Origin: Crocinitomicaceae bacterium | GTDB taxonomy: Bacteria; Bacteroidota; Bacteroidia; Flavobacteriales_G; Salibacteraceae | Direction: 5' to 3' | Length of the DNA stretch: 64,000 nucleotides | Assembly: GCA_002713215.1 (NCBI GenBank) | Contig: PAVO01000005.1 | Coordinates: 62,001-126,000 of the forward strand | Program-made: the position numbers and the translations under genes | The notes under the pieces: generated by a model | What the model was told of the DNA's origin: nothing | Databases searched by the model: none | Seen by the model: the letters and a program-made list of their open reading frames with translations, nothing else | Shown here: positions 19,603-28,736 of the stretch, one piece after another | Numbering within the stretch: the stretch's first letter is position 1 | Layout of the letters: each line of letters opens with the position of its first letter

Positions 19603-20810
19603 TAAGCACTGAATTCCTGCTATACAACGTCTGTTTATTTCTATTAGTAATCATTTTCGACATTGGAATGTCTGATAACCATCGATTCAAAATGAACCGG
19701 TTTTTTCTATTATCCATTCCTGTTTTATCTCTTTCGGTATATGCTCCGCTTTCACCGCTCAATGAGCAACAAGGGGGCGTAGCAAGTGTTTTGCTCCCGG
19801 CATTTGATGTTAGTGCTTATGCCGTTTCAAACTTCAATAACACTAGCTTGCTATGGATTGTATACCTGTTAGGGGTGATTGTTAGAGGAAGCATTGTAAC
19901 CTTCAACAGCGTTAAACTCTACTCAAAAGGGAAACCGATTGAATCCAATTCCAATTACCCTTGTTTTCTGATTTCTGAAGGTGGAAGTTATTCCTTCTTC
20001 AATAGAATATTTCTTACCAGCGAAGACTTATCCAACCAATTGGTTCTTGAACACGAAGAAGCCCATTTAAATCAAAAGCACAGTTGGGACTTACTCGTTG
20101 TAAACATCGTTACCACATTGCTCTGGTTTAATCCAATTATATGGCGCTGGAAAGTACTGATTCGCCAAAATCATGAATACCTGGCGGATGAGTCTGTAAT
20201 GAATGGATCAAGAAAACAATCAAAGGAATACATCCACTTGTTATTAGACCGGGCTTTGGATACCAATCAATTTTCACTTGAAAATTATTTCTCATTAAAT
20301 TCATTAATATCAAAACGTATAACTATGTTAAACAAAAAGAAAAAACAAAAGCTTTGGAAGACGGCTGTATTGGCTTCCTTTATGCTAGGTTCAACCATTT
20401 ACATCTCGGCATGTAACAAGACCGTTGAAAACCCACCGCCGCCGCCACCTCCGGCGGAAGAAGTTCAGAATAACAATTATGAAAAAGTCTACGAAAAGGT
20501 GGATGAAATGCCTGAATACAAAGGTGGACAACAAGCCCTTTACACTTACCTGGGTTCGAACATAACCTATCCGGAAGATTGCAAGGAAAATAAGATTGAA
20601 GGAACCGTCTATGCTTCATTTATAATCGATAAAAACGGTAAATTGACCGAACTGGTGATTAAAAAAGGAATACACAAGAGCATGGATGCTGAAGTGATTC
20701 GCGTATTGTCAGTTATGGGTGATTGGAAACCAGGAATTAAAGATGGCAAGCCCGTTAAAGTGCAAATGACCTTACCCATCAAATTTGCCATGCCACAGGA
20801 GAAAATGTAA
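19599..20810 (+). CDS. M56 family metallopeptidase fused to TonB C-terminal domain
   Basis: 403 residues. Residues 1-100 contain membrane helices; the zinc motif H152-EEA-H156 sits in VLEHEEAHLNQKHSWD, as in BlaR1/MecR1. A further helix (about 255-275) is followed by a proline tract (PPPPPPP) and an energy-transducing TonB domain (YKGGQQALYTYLGSNI to the end). The penicillin-binding sensor of BlaR1 is absent. It probably cleaves the BlaI-like repressor encoded by the overlapping upstream gene, with the TonB domain reaching into the periplasm. A terminator follows at 20836-20874. Confidence 0.88.
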   Translation: MISTEFLLYNVCLFLLVIIFDIGMSDNHRFKMNRFFLLSIPVLSLSVYAPLSPLNEQQGGVASVLLPAFDVSAYAVSNFNNTSLLWIVYLLGVIVRGSIVTFNSVKLYSKGKPIESNSNYPCFLISEGGSYSFFNRIFLTSEDLSNQLVLEHEEAHLNQKHSWDLLVVNIVTTLLWFNPIIWRWKVLIRQNHEYLADESVMNGSRKQSKEYIHLLLDRALDTNQFSLENYFSLNSLISKRITMLNKKKKQKLWKTAVLASFMLGSTIYISACNKTVENPPPPPPPAEEVQNNNYEKVYEKVDEMPEYKGGQQALYTYLGSNITYPEDCKENKIEGTVYASFIIDKNGKLTELVIKKGIHKSMDAEVIRVLSVMGDWKPGIKDGKPVKVQMTLPIKFAMPQEKM

Positions 20811-20835
20811 TACACACCATTTCATCACTTGTTGA

Positions 20836-20874
20836 AAGCCCTTATCGAATTTCGGTAGGGGCTTTTATTTTTTT
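20836..20874 (+). terminator. Rho-independent terminator
   Basis: AAGCCCTTATCGAA pairs with TTTCGGTAGGGGCTT, with G-T wobbles, followed by a T-rich tract. It closes the blaI-M56 operon. Confidence 0.75.
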
Positions 20875-20930
20875 CCTGTTCTGAACATCAATTGACAAAT
20901 CCGTATTGGATTAAGCTTTTCTTTTGTCCC

Positions 20931-21596
20931 ATGAAATGGCTTTCAAGTCTTTTATTGATATTTCTTATGAATGTGGTTATGAGTCAAGACACAATTTATT
21001 ATATCGGTGACCCACTTTGTTCGTGGTGTTACGGGTTTGCTCCTCAAATATCTAAAGTAAAGGAGCATTACCAGGGCGATCTTGAATTCAAGATTATAAT
21101 GGGCGGACTTAGGCCCAACAATACAGAAACCATGAAAGATTTGGGTGACTTTCTAAAACACCACTGGGAACAAGTAGAAGAAAGAAGCGGCCAGCCGTTC
21201 AATTATAAGCTATTGGAAGATCATTCATTTGTATACGATACCGAACCACCCGCACGAGCCGTTTGGGTAGTAAGACAATTGAAACCTGAAGTGGAATTCG
21301 CTTTTTTTAAGGATGTTCAGTTGCTTTTCTATTCCGAGAATAGAAACACCAATCAGTTGGATAATTACCAGAAACTGATAGAAAAGTATAATATCGATTG
21401 GAATCAGTTCAAAGAGTTGTTTCACTCAGAAGTTGCCATTAACGGTGTTAAACAAGACTTTCAGTTCTCGTCCCAACTAGGAGTCAGGGGATTCCCCAGT
21501 GTATTGCTCAAGAGAAAGTACCAGTGGTTCCTGGTTTCCAACGGATACACAGATGCATCAAACATTCAAAAAACGATAGATAAAGTACTTAAGTAA
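20931..21596 (+). CDS. DsbA family thioredoxin-fold protein, exported
   Basis: 221 residues with signal peptide (MKWLSSLLLIFLMNVVMSQ) and the redox motif C-S-W-C in GDPLCSWCYGFAPQI at about residue 31. The cis-proline loop is GVRGFPSVLL. The fold is the DsbA/2-hydroxychromene-carboxylate isomerase type found in DsbA-like DsbG/FrnE relatives. The CSWC motif argues for disulfide chemistry in the periplasm. The ATG at 20931 is preferred over the TTG at 20892 because it begins the signal peptide. It is a stand-alone gene. Confidence 0.85.
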   Translation: MKWLSSLLLIFLMNVVMSQDTIYYIGDPLCSWCYGFAPQISKVKEHYQGDLEFKIIMGGLRPNNTETMKDLGDFLKHHWEQVEERSGQPFNYKLLEDHSFVYDTEPPARAVWVVRQLKPEVEFAFFKDVQLLFYSENRNTNQLDNYQKLIEKYNIDWNQFKELFHSEVAINGVKQDFQFSSQLGVRGFPSVLLKRKYQWFLVSNGYTDASNIQKTIDKVLK

Positions 21597-21699
21597 AGGC
21601 TTTATTCGTAAGTCGTCTTTCCCGGTTTCGTGATTCAAGGACTGATGTTTGTGAACTCGCTTTGTTTTTTTGTAAATTGCAGGACCTCAAATTCTGCAA

Positions 21700-22194
21700 A
21701 TGAAGCGCGTTTCTGCAATGATGATATACTTATTGATTGGGTATATGTCATTTGCCCAAACATCTGGCCAGCACGAAGTAGTTGGTTCAGCGGGTGAAGT
21801 ATTACAAACCAAGAATGGATCAGTAAGTTTTACCGTAGGGGAGATTGCCATACAGCCCATGGTCGATTCCACTACCGGAGTTACTTTCTCCGAGGGATTT
21901 CAACAAACCTATTTCTGGATTACCGAAATCAAAGAAGAATCGACCATGGATTTTTCAGTTAAAGTGTGGCCAAACCCTACAACCCGATATTTAAATATTG
22001 AACTTGGTGAAAGCAATCGTTCTGAAACTATTCGTGGAGAATTGTATAACCTGATTGGGGTGAAAATAGGTGAGTTTAATCCCCGGGAAACCCAACGGGT
22101 TGATTTGTTGCAATATCCGGTAAGTGATTATATATTAAGAATATACGATACTGAAAATACCCAAATTAGGGTGTTTAAGATTACTAAAATGTAA
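21700..22194 (+). CDS. Small T9SS-sorted protein, module 1
   Basis: 164 residues: signal peptide, then the motif HEVVGSAGEVLQT with SVSFTVGEIAIQ and FSEGFQQTYF, seen in many Bacteroidota T9SS-exported proteins, and a C-terminal type A sorting domain (VWPNPTTRYLNIELGE to the end, FKITKM). Only about 70 residues lie between the signal peptide and the sorting domain, so it is mostly a sorting tag with a small head. A paralogue of the same length precedes the second fibre gene (28237-28731). It lies 65 bp upstream of the giant fibre gene and is likely co-transcribed. Confidence 0.85.
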   Translation: MKRVSAMMIYLLIGYMSFAQTSGQHEVVGSAGEVLQTKNGSVSFTVGEIAIQPMVDSTTGVTFSEGFQQTYFWITEIKEESTMDFSVKVWPNPTTRYLNIELGESNRSETIRGELYNLIGVKIGEFNPRETQRVDLLQYPVSDYILRIYDTENTQIRVFKITKM

Positions 22195-22259
22195 ATTATT
22201 GAAAGGCGTCAGGCAATGAGTTTGACCTTTTCTCAAGATATTATTAAATGGGAACAACT

Positions 22260-25200
22260 ATGAAAAAGTTTTTATTTCTCTCCGTTTTATTGGGGCTGAG
22301 TATAATGTCCTTTGGACAAGCTCCTAATTATTTTAATTACCAGGCGGTTTTGCGGGATGCAAATGGTGAAGTCATTCAGAACCAGAAGGTGTCTCTTCGG
22401 ATTTCGATTCACCAAACGATGTCGGTAGGGCCAATGGTGTATCAGGAAGAACACAGTGCCACCACCAATGGGGCCGGGCATGTGAATCTCCATATCGGTA
22501 ACGGTACTAACAAGACCGGTACGGTGGCCTCCATCGATTGGGGAAAAGACGTTTATGTACTGAAAATAGAATTAGACCCCGCCGGAGGAACGAGTTATAA
22601 TATCATGGGATACGCCCAATTGGTTTCAGTTCCTTATGCATTATACGCTGCCAATGTAAATAACAACGATACCAGTGCTACGAATGAAATTCAGGTGTTG
22701 AGCATTTCGACAGATACCCTCTTTCTTTCCCAGGGAGGATACGTTAAATTACCAACCGGAAGCGGTGGGGTTAATAATGATAATGACTCAACCAACGAAC
22801 TTCAAACCATAACGCTCAATGCAAATAATGTAACCCTTTCCAATGGTGGAGGGGTAATAAGCCTTGCTGCTTATCTAGACAATACAGATGCTCAGATGCT
22901 CAGCTTAACTAATGATACCCTGTATTTATCAAACGGCGGTAAGGTATTTTTGGGAACTTACAACACACCAAATACCGACAATCAAACCTTGTCCATAAGT
23001 GGAAGTACATTGAGCATTACTGGTGGGAATAGCGTTACCCTTCCTGCAGGTGGTGGTCCCAATAATGACAATGATTCCACGAATGAGTTAATCACCTCTT
23101 TTACCAATACATCTAACATGCTTACCATAGTTGATGCTGGTGGTAGCAAGTCCGTAAGTTTGGCTTCCTACCTGGACAACACGGACAGTCAAACCTTAAC
23201 GATCTCGGGTAACACATTGAGTATATCCGGTGGAAACAGTGTGACTTTGCCTGCAGGTGGTGGTCCGAATAACGACAACGACAGTACGAACGAAATTCAA
23301 TTGTTGGCCATTAGTGGTAATACATTAACCATCTCCAAAGGAAATAGCATCACATTACCCATTGGTGGAGGACCGAATAATGACAATGATTCAACCAATG
23401 AGTTGAATATGGCTCTAACCCTTTCCGGCACAACCCTTTCTGTAACCGATGCTGGAGGTTCCAAGTCAGCCAATCTTTCTTCCTTTATGGATAATACGGA
23501 TAGCCAAAACTTGTCATTAAGTGGATCAACCTTAAGTATCTCAGGTGGGAATAGTGTTACGCTTCCGGCTGGTGGAGCACCCAATTACGATAACGATTCA
23601 ACCAACGAATTTCAAAACCTGTCTATCTCTGGATCAACCCTTAGTATTTCGGATGGAAACAGCATTACACTCCCGGCAGGTGGTGGGCCCAACAATGACA
23701 ATGATTCCACCAACGAGATTCAGAATTTGAGCATTTCAAACGATACCATAACCATCTCCAAAGGAAACTACATTAAGCTACCTCCCGCAAGTACCGGAAC
23801 ACCGGACGAAATTTCCGATGCGGATAGCGATACTAAAATTCAAGTGGAAGAAACTGCGGATGAAGACGTAATTCGATTTGATATAAAAGGGAAAGAACAA
23901 TGGAGAATGATCGATAACCGTATTGAACCTGGGTCTGATTCCTTGATAGCCATCGGTCGAAATGCGGGACAGAATAACAATGCTCATTTCAATATATTCA
24001 TAGGCTCTCTTTCAGGTTCAGCAAATACTACGGGAATGCACAATACATATACAGGCTTTCATACTGGTGTTTTCAATGCAACCGGAACTGGTAATTCTGC
24101 TTTTGGATCAAATGCATTAAATAACAATAGATCGGGTGGTAGCAACACCGCCATTGGTGCTTATACATTAACCTTGAATACGACGGGTACGGCGAATACC
24201 GCAGTCGGTTTTTCAGCCTTAAGACAAAACACCACAGGTTCATACAATACCAGCGTTGGTGGTGGAATGATTCGAAATAAAACCGGAAGGGATAATGTAG
24301 CACTAGGGAGAGCATTAATGTCAGTTGATTCAGGAAATTACAATGTTGGAATTGGAAATGAAGCAGGGGGGCACAATTTAGGATCTAATAATATTTTTAT
24401 TGGATACAAAGCGGGAAACTTTGATACTTTGGGCTCTAATAAACTTTACATTGAAAGTAATAATTCATGGGTAATTCCTCAACCCGACCATTTGATATAT
24501 GGTGAGTTCGACAATGACTCCTTAAGATTGAATGCGGATGTTTCAATAAGAGATTATTTGCATCTTCCAACTGGTGCAGGAGCAGGACGAGTTCTTACTT
24601 CTGATGCTAATGGTAAAGCTACATGGCAGGCTATTTCGGGAGCTTCACCTAATTTGGATAATGATTCCACCAATGAAATTCAGAACCTTTCTATTTCTGG
24701 AAGTACCTTAACCATTTCAAAAGGAAATTCGGTCACCCTTCCAGCCGGAGGCGGACCAAGTAATGATAACGACTCGACCAATGAGCTTCAACAAATTAGT
24801 TTAAGTGGAAATACATTGACGCTTAACAAGTCCGGAGGAACTGCCAATTTAGCTGGATACCTGGACAATACAGATAGTCAGACACTTTCGCTGAGTGGTT
24901 CAACGCTTAGTATTTCAGGAGGGAATTCAGTTACCCTCCCGGCAGGTGGAGCCCCCAATAACGATAACGACTCAACCAATGAATTGAACTCAGCCCTGAC
25001 CTTAAGTGGAACAACTCTTTCAGTTACAGATGCGGGAGGCAGTAAATCGGCAAACCTTTCTTCGATCAATACCGATAGCCAGAGCTTAAGCTTGTCGGGT
25101 AGTACCTTAAGTATTAGTGGTGGAAACAGCGTTACGCTTCCATTGGGCAGTGGACCCAATAACGATAATGACTCCACCAACGAGTTGAATGCCTCAGTTG

Positions 25201-28151
25201 GATTTTCCGGGACTACGTTGACCGTTACGGATGCAGGAGGGGCAAAAACAGCAAACCTTTCTTCCCTGTTGGATAATACGGATAGTCAGTCGTTGAGCTT
25301 AAGTGGTTCAACTTTGAGCATCTCAGGTGGTAACAGTGTTACTCTTCCTTCTGGGTCTGTAAACAATGACAATGACTCAACCAACGAGTTGAATACGGCT
25401 CTAACCCTTTCCGGCACAACCCTTTCTGTAACCGATGCCGGAGGCGCCAAGTCAGCCAATCTTTCTTCCTTTATGGATAACACCGATAGTCAGACACTAA
25501 CTTTAAGCGGTAGTACACTTTCTATTTCAGGAGGCAATAGCGTTACCTTGCCAGCTGGGATTACCAACAACGACAACGATTCTACCAACGAATTAAACAC
25601 GGCGTTTACTTTAAGTTCCAATAACTTGACCGTTACGGATGCGGGTGGTGCAAAATCGGTTAGCCTGGTTTCTTATCTGGATAATACTGACAGTCAAAAT
25701 TTAAGCCTTTCTGGTAATACACTCAGCATTAGTGGCGGAAACAGTGTTACATTACAGGCAGCGCCAACAGATACACTGCCGCTTATAGCTGATGCAGATG
25801 AGGATACTAAAATTCAGGTAGAGGAAAGCACCGATGAAGATATCATACGATTTGATATTCAGGGAACCGAAAAATGGGTAATGACCGGATCGAGGTTCGA
25901 ATCTAAAAATACAGGAAGGTCTGTTTTTGTAGGTGAAAATGCAGGGTTGGCAGATGACTTGAGTAATAACTACAACAACTTTGTTGGCTATGATGCCGGT
26001 AGAGCAAATTCCACAGGTTGGAGAAACAATGCACTAGGGTATCAGGCGTTAAGAGCAAATACTACGGGCGCAGGAAACACAGCCCTTGGATACCGTACCT
26101 TATATACGAACACCATCACCCATTATAATACTGCAGGGGGTTACGAAGCATTGTATAGTAACTCAGCATCATACAATACTTCCTATGGGTCATTCTCATT
26201 AAGAGCCAATACAACAGGAAATACCAATGTTGCAATGGGATATGCCGCTATGCAAGACAATGTTTCCGGATTTGTAAATACAGCTGTAGGTGCCTATGCA
26301 TTAGGAGATAATGTAACGGGGAGTTATAACACTTCAGTTGGTTCTAACTCGTTTAGAAAAAACATCAACGGTACCAGAAATACGGCAATAGGAAGGTATA
26401 CCGGGTTTAATAACCTTACAGGATCAAGGAATATCTTTATTGGATACCAGGCAGCGTATAACGAAACGGGTTCCGATAAGCTATACATTGAACCTACTAC
26501 AAGTTCAACACCGTTGATTTATGGAGATTTTGCCACAGATTCGCTAAGGTTTAATGGAGCCGTGTCAATCAAGGATGGTCTTCATTTGCCAACAGGCGCT
26601 GGTAATAACCTTATTCTTACTTCAGATGCAAATGGAAATGCAAGCTGGAAAAACCCTGGAGCGGTTAGTTTAGGTGATACCACCCAACTGAGCGATTTAG
26701 ATGGGGATACTAAAATCCAGACCGAAGAATCGAGTGATGAAGATATAATTCGTTTTGATGTTGCAGGGACTGAGCAATGGAAAATGAATGGAGCCCGATT
26801 AGAGACAAATAATTCAGGCTTTTCGGTATTCGTAGGTGAAGAAGCAGGCCAAAATGACGATTTATCTTTAAACTATAATGTTTTTATGGGGTATCAGGCA
26901 GGACGAACCAACACCTCTGGAGCCTACAATACTGCAATTGGAGATCGTTCATTGAGACAAAATTTAACAGGGAGTTATAACACGGCTCAAGGGTCCAATG
27001 CACTTTATTCTAATTCAACCGGTTCGCAGAACGTTGCAACCGGATATTATGTTTTAAGATCAAATGTTACAGGTAGTTATAATTCTGCTCATGGAACCTG
27101 GGCATTAAGAAATAATTCAACCGGAAGTTATAACTCGGCCTATGGTTATTACTCACTGGGTGCTAATACTACAGGAACTCGCAATACAGCTTCAGGTGTG
27201 GTTGCTTTGCGTTTAAATACCACAGGAACTCGAAATTCCGCTCACGGATATGCGGCTTTGTATTTTAATACTACCGGTTATTGGAACTCAGCTTTTGGAG
27301 CCTATGCAGGGTATAGAAACTCAACAGGATATCATAACAGTTCTGTAGGTTACGGGGCTCAGTATAATGTTAGAACCGGTTATCAAAATTCGGCTATTGG
27401 TGTGCAAGCTGCTTACAATGTAACCACTGGATATGCAAATAGCAGTGTAGGTTACCGAGCCCTTTATAGAACAACGACAAGTTCAGATAATACGGGTATT
27501 GGTGAGCAAGCCGGGTTTTACAATCAAACGGGTTCACAAAACACCTACTTAGGTGCTAATTCAGGTCCAACCGCTAATTCCAGTTACTCCAATTCAATGG
27601 CTTTAGGGTATGCTACATCAGTAAATGCATCGAACCAGATCAGGGTAGGGAATTCCTCTGTTACCAGTATTGGAGGTCAGGTAGGCTGGACAACCATTTC
27701 TGACGGAAGATTTAAAGACAATGTACAGGACAACGTAGTAGGCTTGGATTTTATCATGAATTTACAGCCTGTAACTTACAGGTTGAATACTGAAGGAATC
27801 TATACCACAATGGAAGCTAAGGATTCCATAAAGGTTTCAGAATTCGAATTGGCTAGCAGGGCAGAGAAACAAGGAAAAGTACAGTCTGGATTTGTAGCCC
27901 AGGATGTGGAAAGGGCGGCTCAAAAAGTGGGTTATTCCTTTAGCGGTGTTGATGCTCCCAAAAACGAAAATGATATTTATGGTCTTCGTTATGCCGAATT
28001 TGTAGTTCCATTGGTTAAAGCTACTCAGGAGCAGCAAGAGATCATTGAAAAACAGCAAAAAAAGGTAAGCGAACAGCAGCTTAAATTGGAAAATCAGGAA
28101 GAGCTAATCAAAAGTCTTATGGAGCGAATTGAAGCCCTGGAGAACAATTAA
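22260..28151 (+). CDS. Giant fibre-like protein with S74 intramolecular chaperone
   Basis: 1963 residues. Signal peptide 1-20; a conserved N-terminal domain (21-135, starting APNYFNYQAVLRDANG); Asn/Asp/Ser/Thr-rich repeats of about 35-40 residues with the phrases NNDNDSTNE and LSISGGNSVTLPAGG (about 171-511 and 796-1167); three modules, each opening DADxDTKIQxEE...DEDxIRFD (about 518, 1174, 1477) and followed by YadA-head-like 14-residue repeats (NTAxGxxAL); a C-terminal Peptidase_S74 chaperone domain from about 1811 (ISDGRFKDN) and a short coiled coil (about 1921-1960). In phage tailspikes this chaperone trimerises the fibre, then cuts itself off at the Ser of S-D-x-R-F-K. There is no T9SS domain of its own. 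Confidence 0.85.
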   Translation: MKKFLFLSVLLGLSIMSFGQAPNYFNYQAVLRDANGEVIQNQKVSLRISIHQTMSVGPMVYQEEHSATTNGAGHVNLHIGNGTNKTGTVASIDWGKDVYVLKIELDPAGGTSYNIMGYAQLVSVPYALYAANVNNNDTSATNEIQVLSISTDTLFLSQGGYVKLPTGSGGVNNDNDSTNELQTITLNANNVTLSNGGGVISLAAYLDNTDAQMLSLTNDTLYLSNGGKVFLGTYNTPNTDNQTLSISGSTLSITGGNSVTLPAGGGPNNDNDSTNELITSFTNTSNMLTIVDAGGSKSVSLASYLDNTDSQTLTISGNTLSISGGNSVTLPAGGGPNNDNDSTNEIQLLAISGNTLTISKGNSITLPIGGGPNNDNDSTNELNMALTLSGTTLSVTDAGGSKSANLSSFMDNTDSQNLSLSGSTLSISGGNSVTLPAGGAPNYDNDSTNEFQNLSISGSTLSISDGNSITLPAGGGPNNDNDSTNEIQNLSISNDTITISKGNYIKLPPASTGTPDEISDADSDTKIQVEETADEDVIRFDIKGKEQWRMIDNRIEPGSDSLIAIGRNAGQNNNAHFNIFIGSLSGSANTTGMHNTYTGFHTGVFNATGTGNSAFGSNALNNNRSGGSNTAIGAYTLTLNTTGTANTAVGFSALRQNTTGSYNTSVGGGMIRNKTGRDNVALGRALMSVDSGNYNVGIGNEAGGHNLGSNNIFIGYKAGNFDTLGSNKLYIESNNSWVIPQPDHLIYGEFDNDSLRLNADVSIRDYLHLPTGAGAGRVLTSDANGKATWQAISGASPNLDNDSTNEIQNLSISGSTLTISKGNSVTLPAGGGPSNDNDSTNELQQISLSGNTLTLNKSGGTANLAGYLDNTDSQTLSLSGSTLSISGGNSVTLPAGGAPNNDNDSTNELNSALTLSGTTLSVTDAGGSKSANLSSINTDSQSLSLSGSTLSISGGNSVTLPLGSGPNNDNDSTNELNASVGFSGTTLTVTDAGGAKTANLSSLLDNTDSQSLSLSGSTLSISGGNSVTLPSGSVNNDNDSTNELNTALTLSGTTLSVTDAGGAKSANLSSFMDNTDSQTLTLSGSTLSISGGNSVTLPAGITNNDNDSTNELNTAFTLSSNNLTVTDAGGAKSVSLVSYLDNTDSQNLSLSGNTLSISGGNSVTLQAAPTDTLPLIADADEDTKIQVEESTDEDIIRFDIQGTEKWVMTGSRFESKNTGRSVFVGENAGLADDLSNNYNNFVGYDAGRANSTGWRNNALGYQALRANTTGAGNTALGYRTLYTNTITHYNTAGGYEALYSNSASYNTSYGSFSLRANTTGNTNVAMGYAAMQDNVSGFVNTAVGAYALGDNVTGSYNTSVGSNSFRKNINGTRNTAIGRYTGFNNLTGSRNIFIGYQAAYNETGSDKLYIEPTTSSTPLIYGDFATDSLRFNGAVSIKDGLHLPTGAGNNLILTSDANGNASWKNPGAVSLGDTTQLSDLDGDTKIQTEESSDEDIIRFDVAGTEQWKMNGARLETNNSGFSVFVGEEAGQNDDLSLNYNVFMGYQAGRTNTSGAYNTAIGDRSLRQNLTGSYNTAQGSNALYSNSTGSQNVATGYYVLRSNVTGSYNSAHGTWALRNNSTGSYNSAYGYYSLGANTTGTRNTASGVVALRLNTTGTRNSAHGYAALYFNTTGYWNSAFGAYAGYRNSTGYHNSSVGYGAQYNVRTGYQNSAIGVQAAYNVTTGYANSSVGYRALYRTTTSSDNTGIGEQAGFYNQTGSQNTYLGANSGPTANSSYSNSMALGYATSVNASNQIRVGNSSVTSIGGQVGWTTISDGRFKDNVQDNVVGLDFIMNLQPVTYRLNTEGIYTTMEAKDSIKVSEFELASRAEKQGKVQSGFVAQDVERAAQKVGYSFSGVDAPKNENDIYGLRYAEFVVPLVKATQEQQEIIEKQQKKVSEQQLKLENQEELIKSLMERIEALENN
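22770..25780 (+). repeat. Internal degenerate repeats of the fibre gene
   Basis: Two blocks (about 22770-23770 and 24645-25760) repeat a unit that encodes NDNDSTNE, then a short hydrophobic strand, then SGGNSVTLP. Near-identical DNA words recur between the blocks (for example the segments encoding GSTLSISGGNSVTLPAGG at several sites), so recombination between copies could change length. Open frames on the opposite strand here are by-products of the repeat, not genes. Confidence 0.75.
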
Positions 28152-28236
28152 TAGTAGCTCTACAGAATGGAGCATGTTAATGGGCTGTTTATGTGAGCAA
28201 TCATGGATTAATTATTTAGACTCCAATTGAACGGAC

Positions 28237-28731
28237 ATGAAAAGACTTGTTCTCATATTCCTGTTTTCTTCTTCAATTGGTTTGCTTTATGGTCAATCGG
28301 AGCCTCATAGGGAGGTAGTAGGATCTTCAGGAGGAGAATTTCAATCCAATCAGGAAATAGTTCAATTTACTATTGGCGAAGCTGTAATTGATTTTTTTAC
28401 CGATACAAGCCAAAACATTCAGCTAACCCAGGGGTTTCATCAGTCATACGTTGTAGTAAGGCTGGTCAAGTCTATTCCTTTATGTGAACTAAAACTAAGT
28501 ATTTGGCCAAATCCGAGTTCCAGGTATGTACATATTGAGGTAGGAAAAGACATAGTTGTGGAAAACGTTGAGTGTTTTCTATACATGCCAAATGGTGTAC
28601 GAATAGACCGGTTCAATCTTATAGAAAACAGTGAAATAGATTTAGCCGAATATCATTTGAATTCACTCATTTTACAAATAATAGATAATAAATCCGGCTG
28701 CCATCAAGTATTTAAAGTCATTAAAAACTAA
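28237..28731 (+). CDS. Small T9SS-sorted protein, module 2
   Basis: 164 residues, the same length and plan as the protein at 21700-22194: signal peptide, HREVVGSSGGEFQS, VQFTIGEAVIDFF, LTQGFHQSYV, then a type A sorting domain (LSIWPNPSSRYVHIEVG to the C-terminus, FKVIKN). It is thus a paralogue. The ATG follows the stop of fibre 1 by 85 bp, and the stop lies 5 bp before the start of fibre 2, so translation coupling with fibre 2 is likely. Role: perhaps a surface anchor or adaptor for the fibre, which lacks a sorting signal; this is inference. Confidence 0.85.
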   Translation: MKRLVLIFLFSSSIGLLYGQSEPHREVVGSSGGEFQSNQEIVQFTIGEAVIDFFTDTSQNIQLTQGFHQSYVVVRLVKSIPLCELKLSIWPNPSSRYVHIEVGKDIVVENVECFLYMPNGVRIDRFNLIENSEIDLAEYHLNSLILQIIDNKSGCHQVFKVIKN

Positions 28732-28736
28732 GAGAT

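Noticed and set aside
19243-20810. Beta-lactam resistance regulator pair BlaI/BlaR1
   Set aside because: The protease has no penicillin-binding sensor and no beta-lactamase gene is adjacent.
20892-20930. TTG start for the DsbA-like gene
   Set aside because: The signal peptide begins at the ATG at 20931.
23297-25483. Opposite-strand open frames in the fibre gene (for example 23297-23584, 24878-25180, 25286-25483)
   Set aside because: They are by-products of the repeated sequence; their translations repeat the same Leu/Pro/Glu pattern and have no other support.
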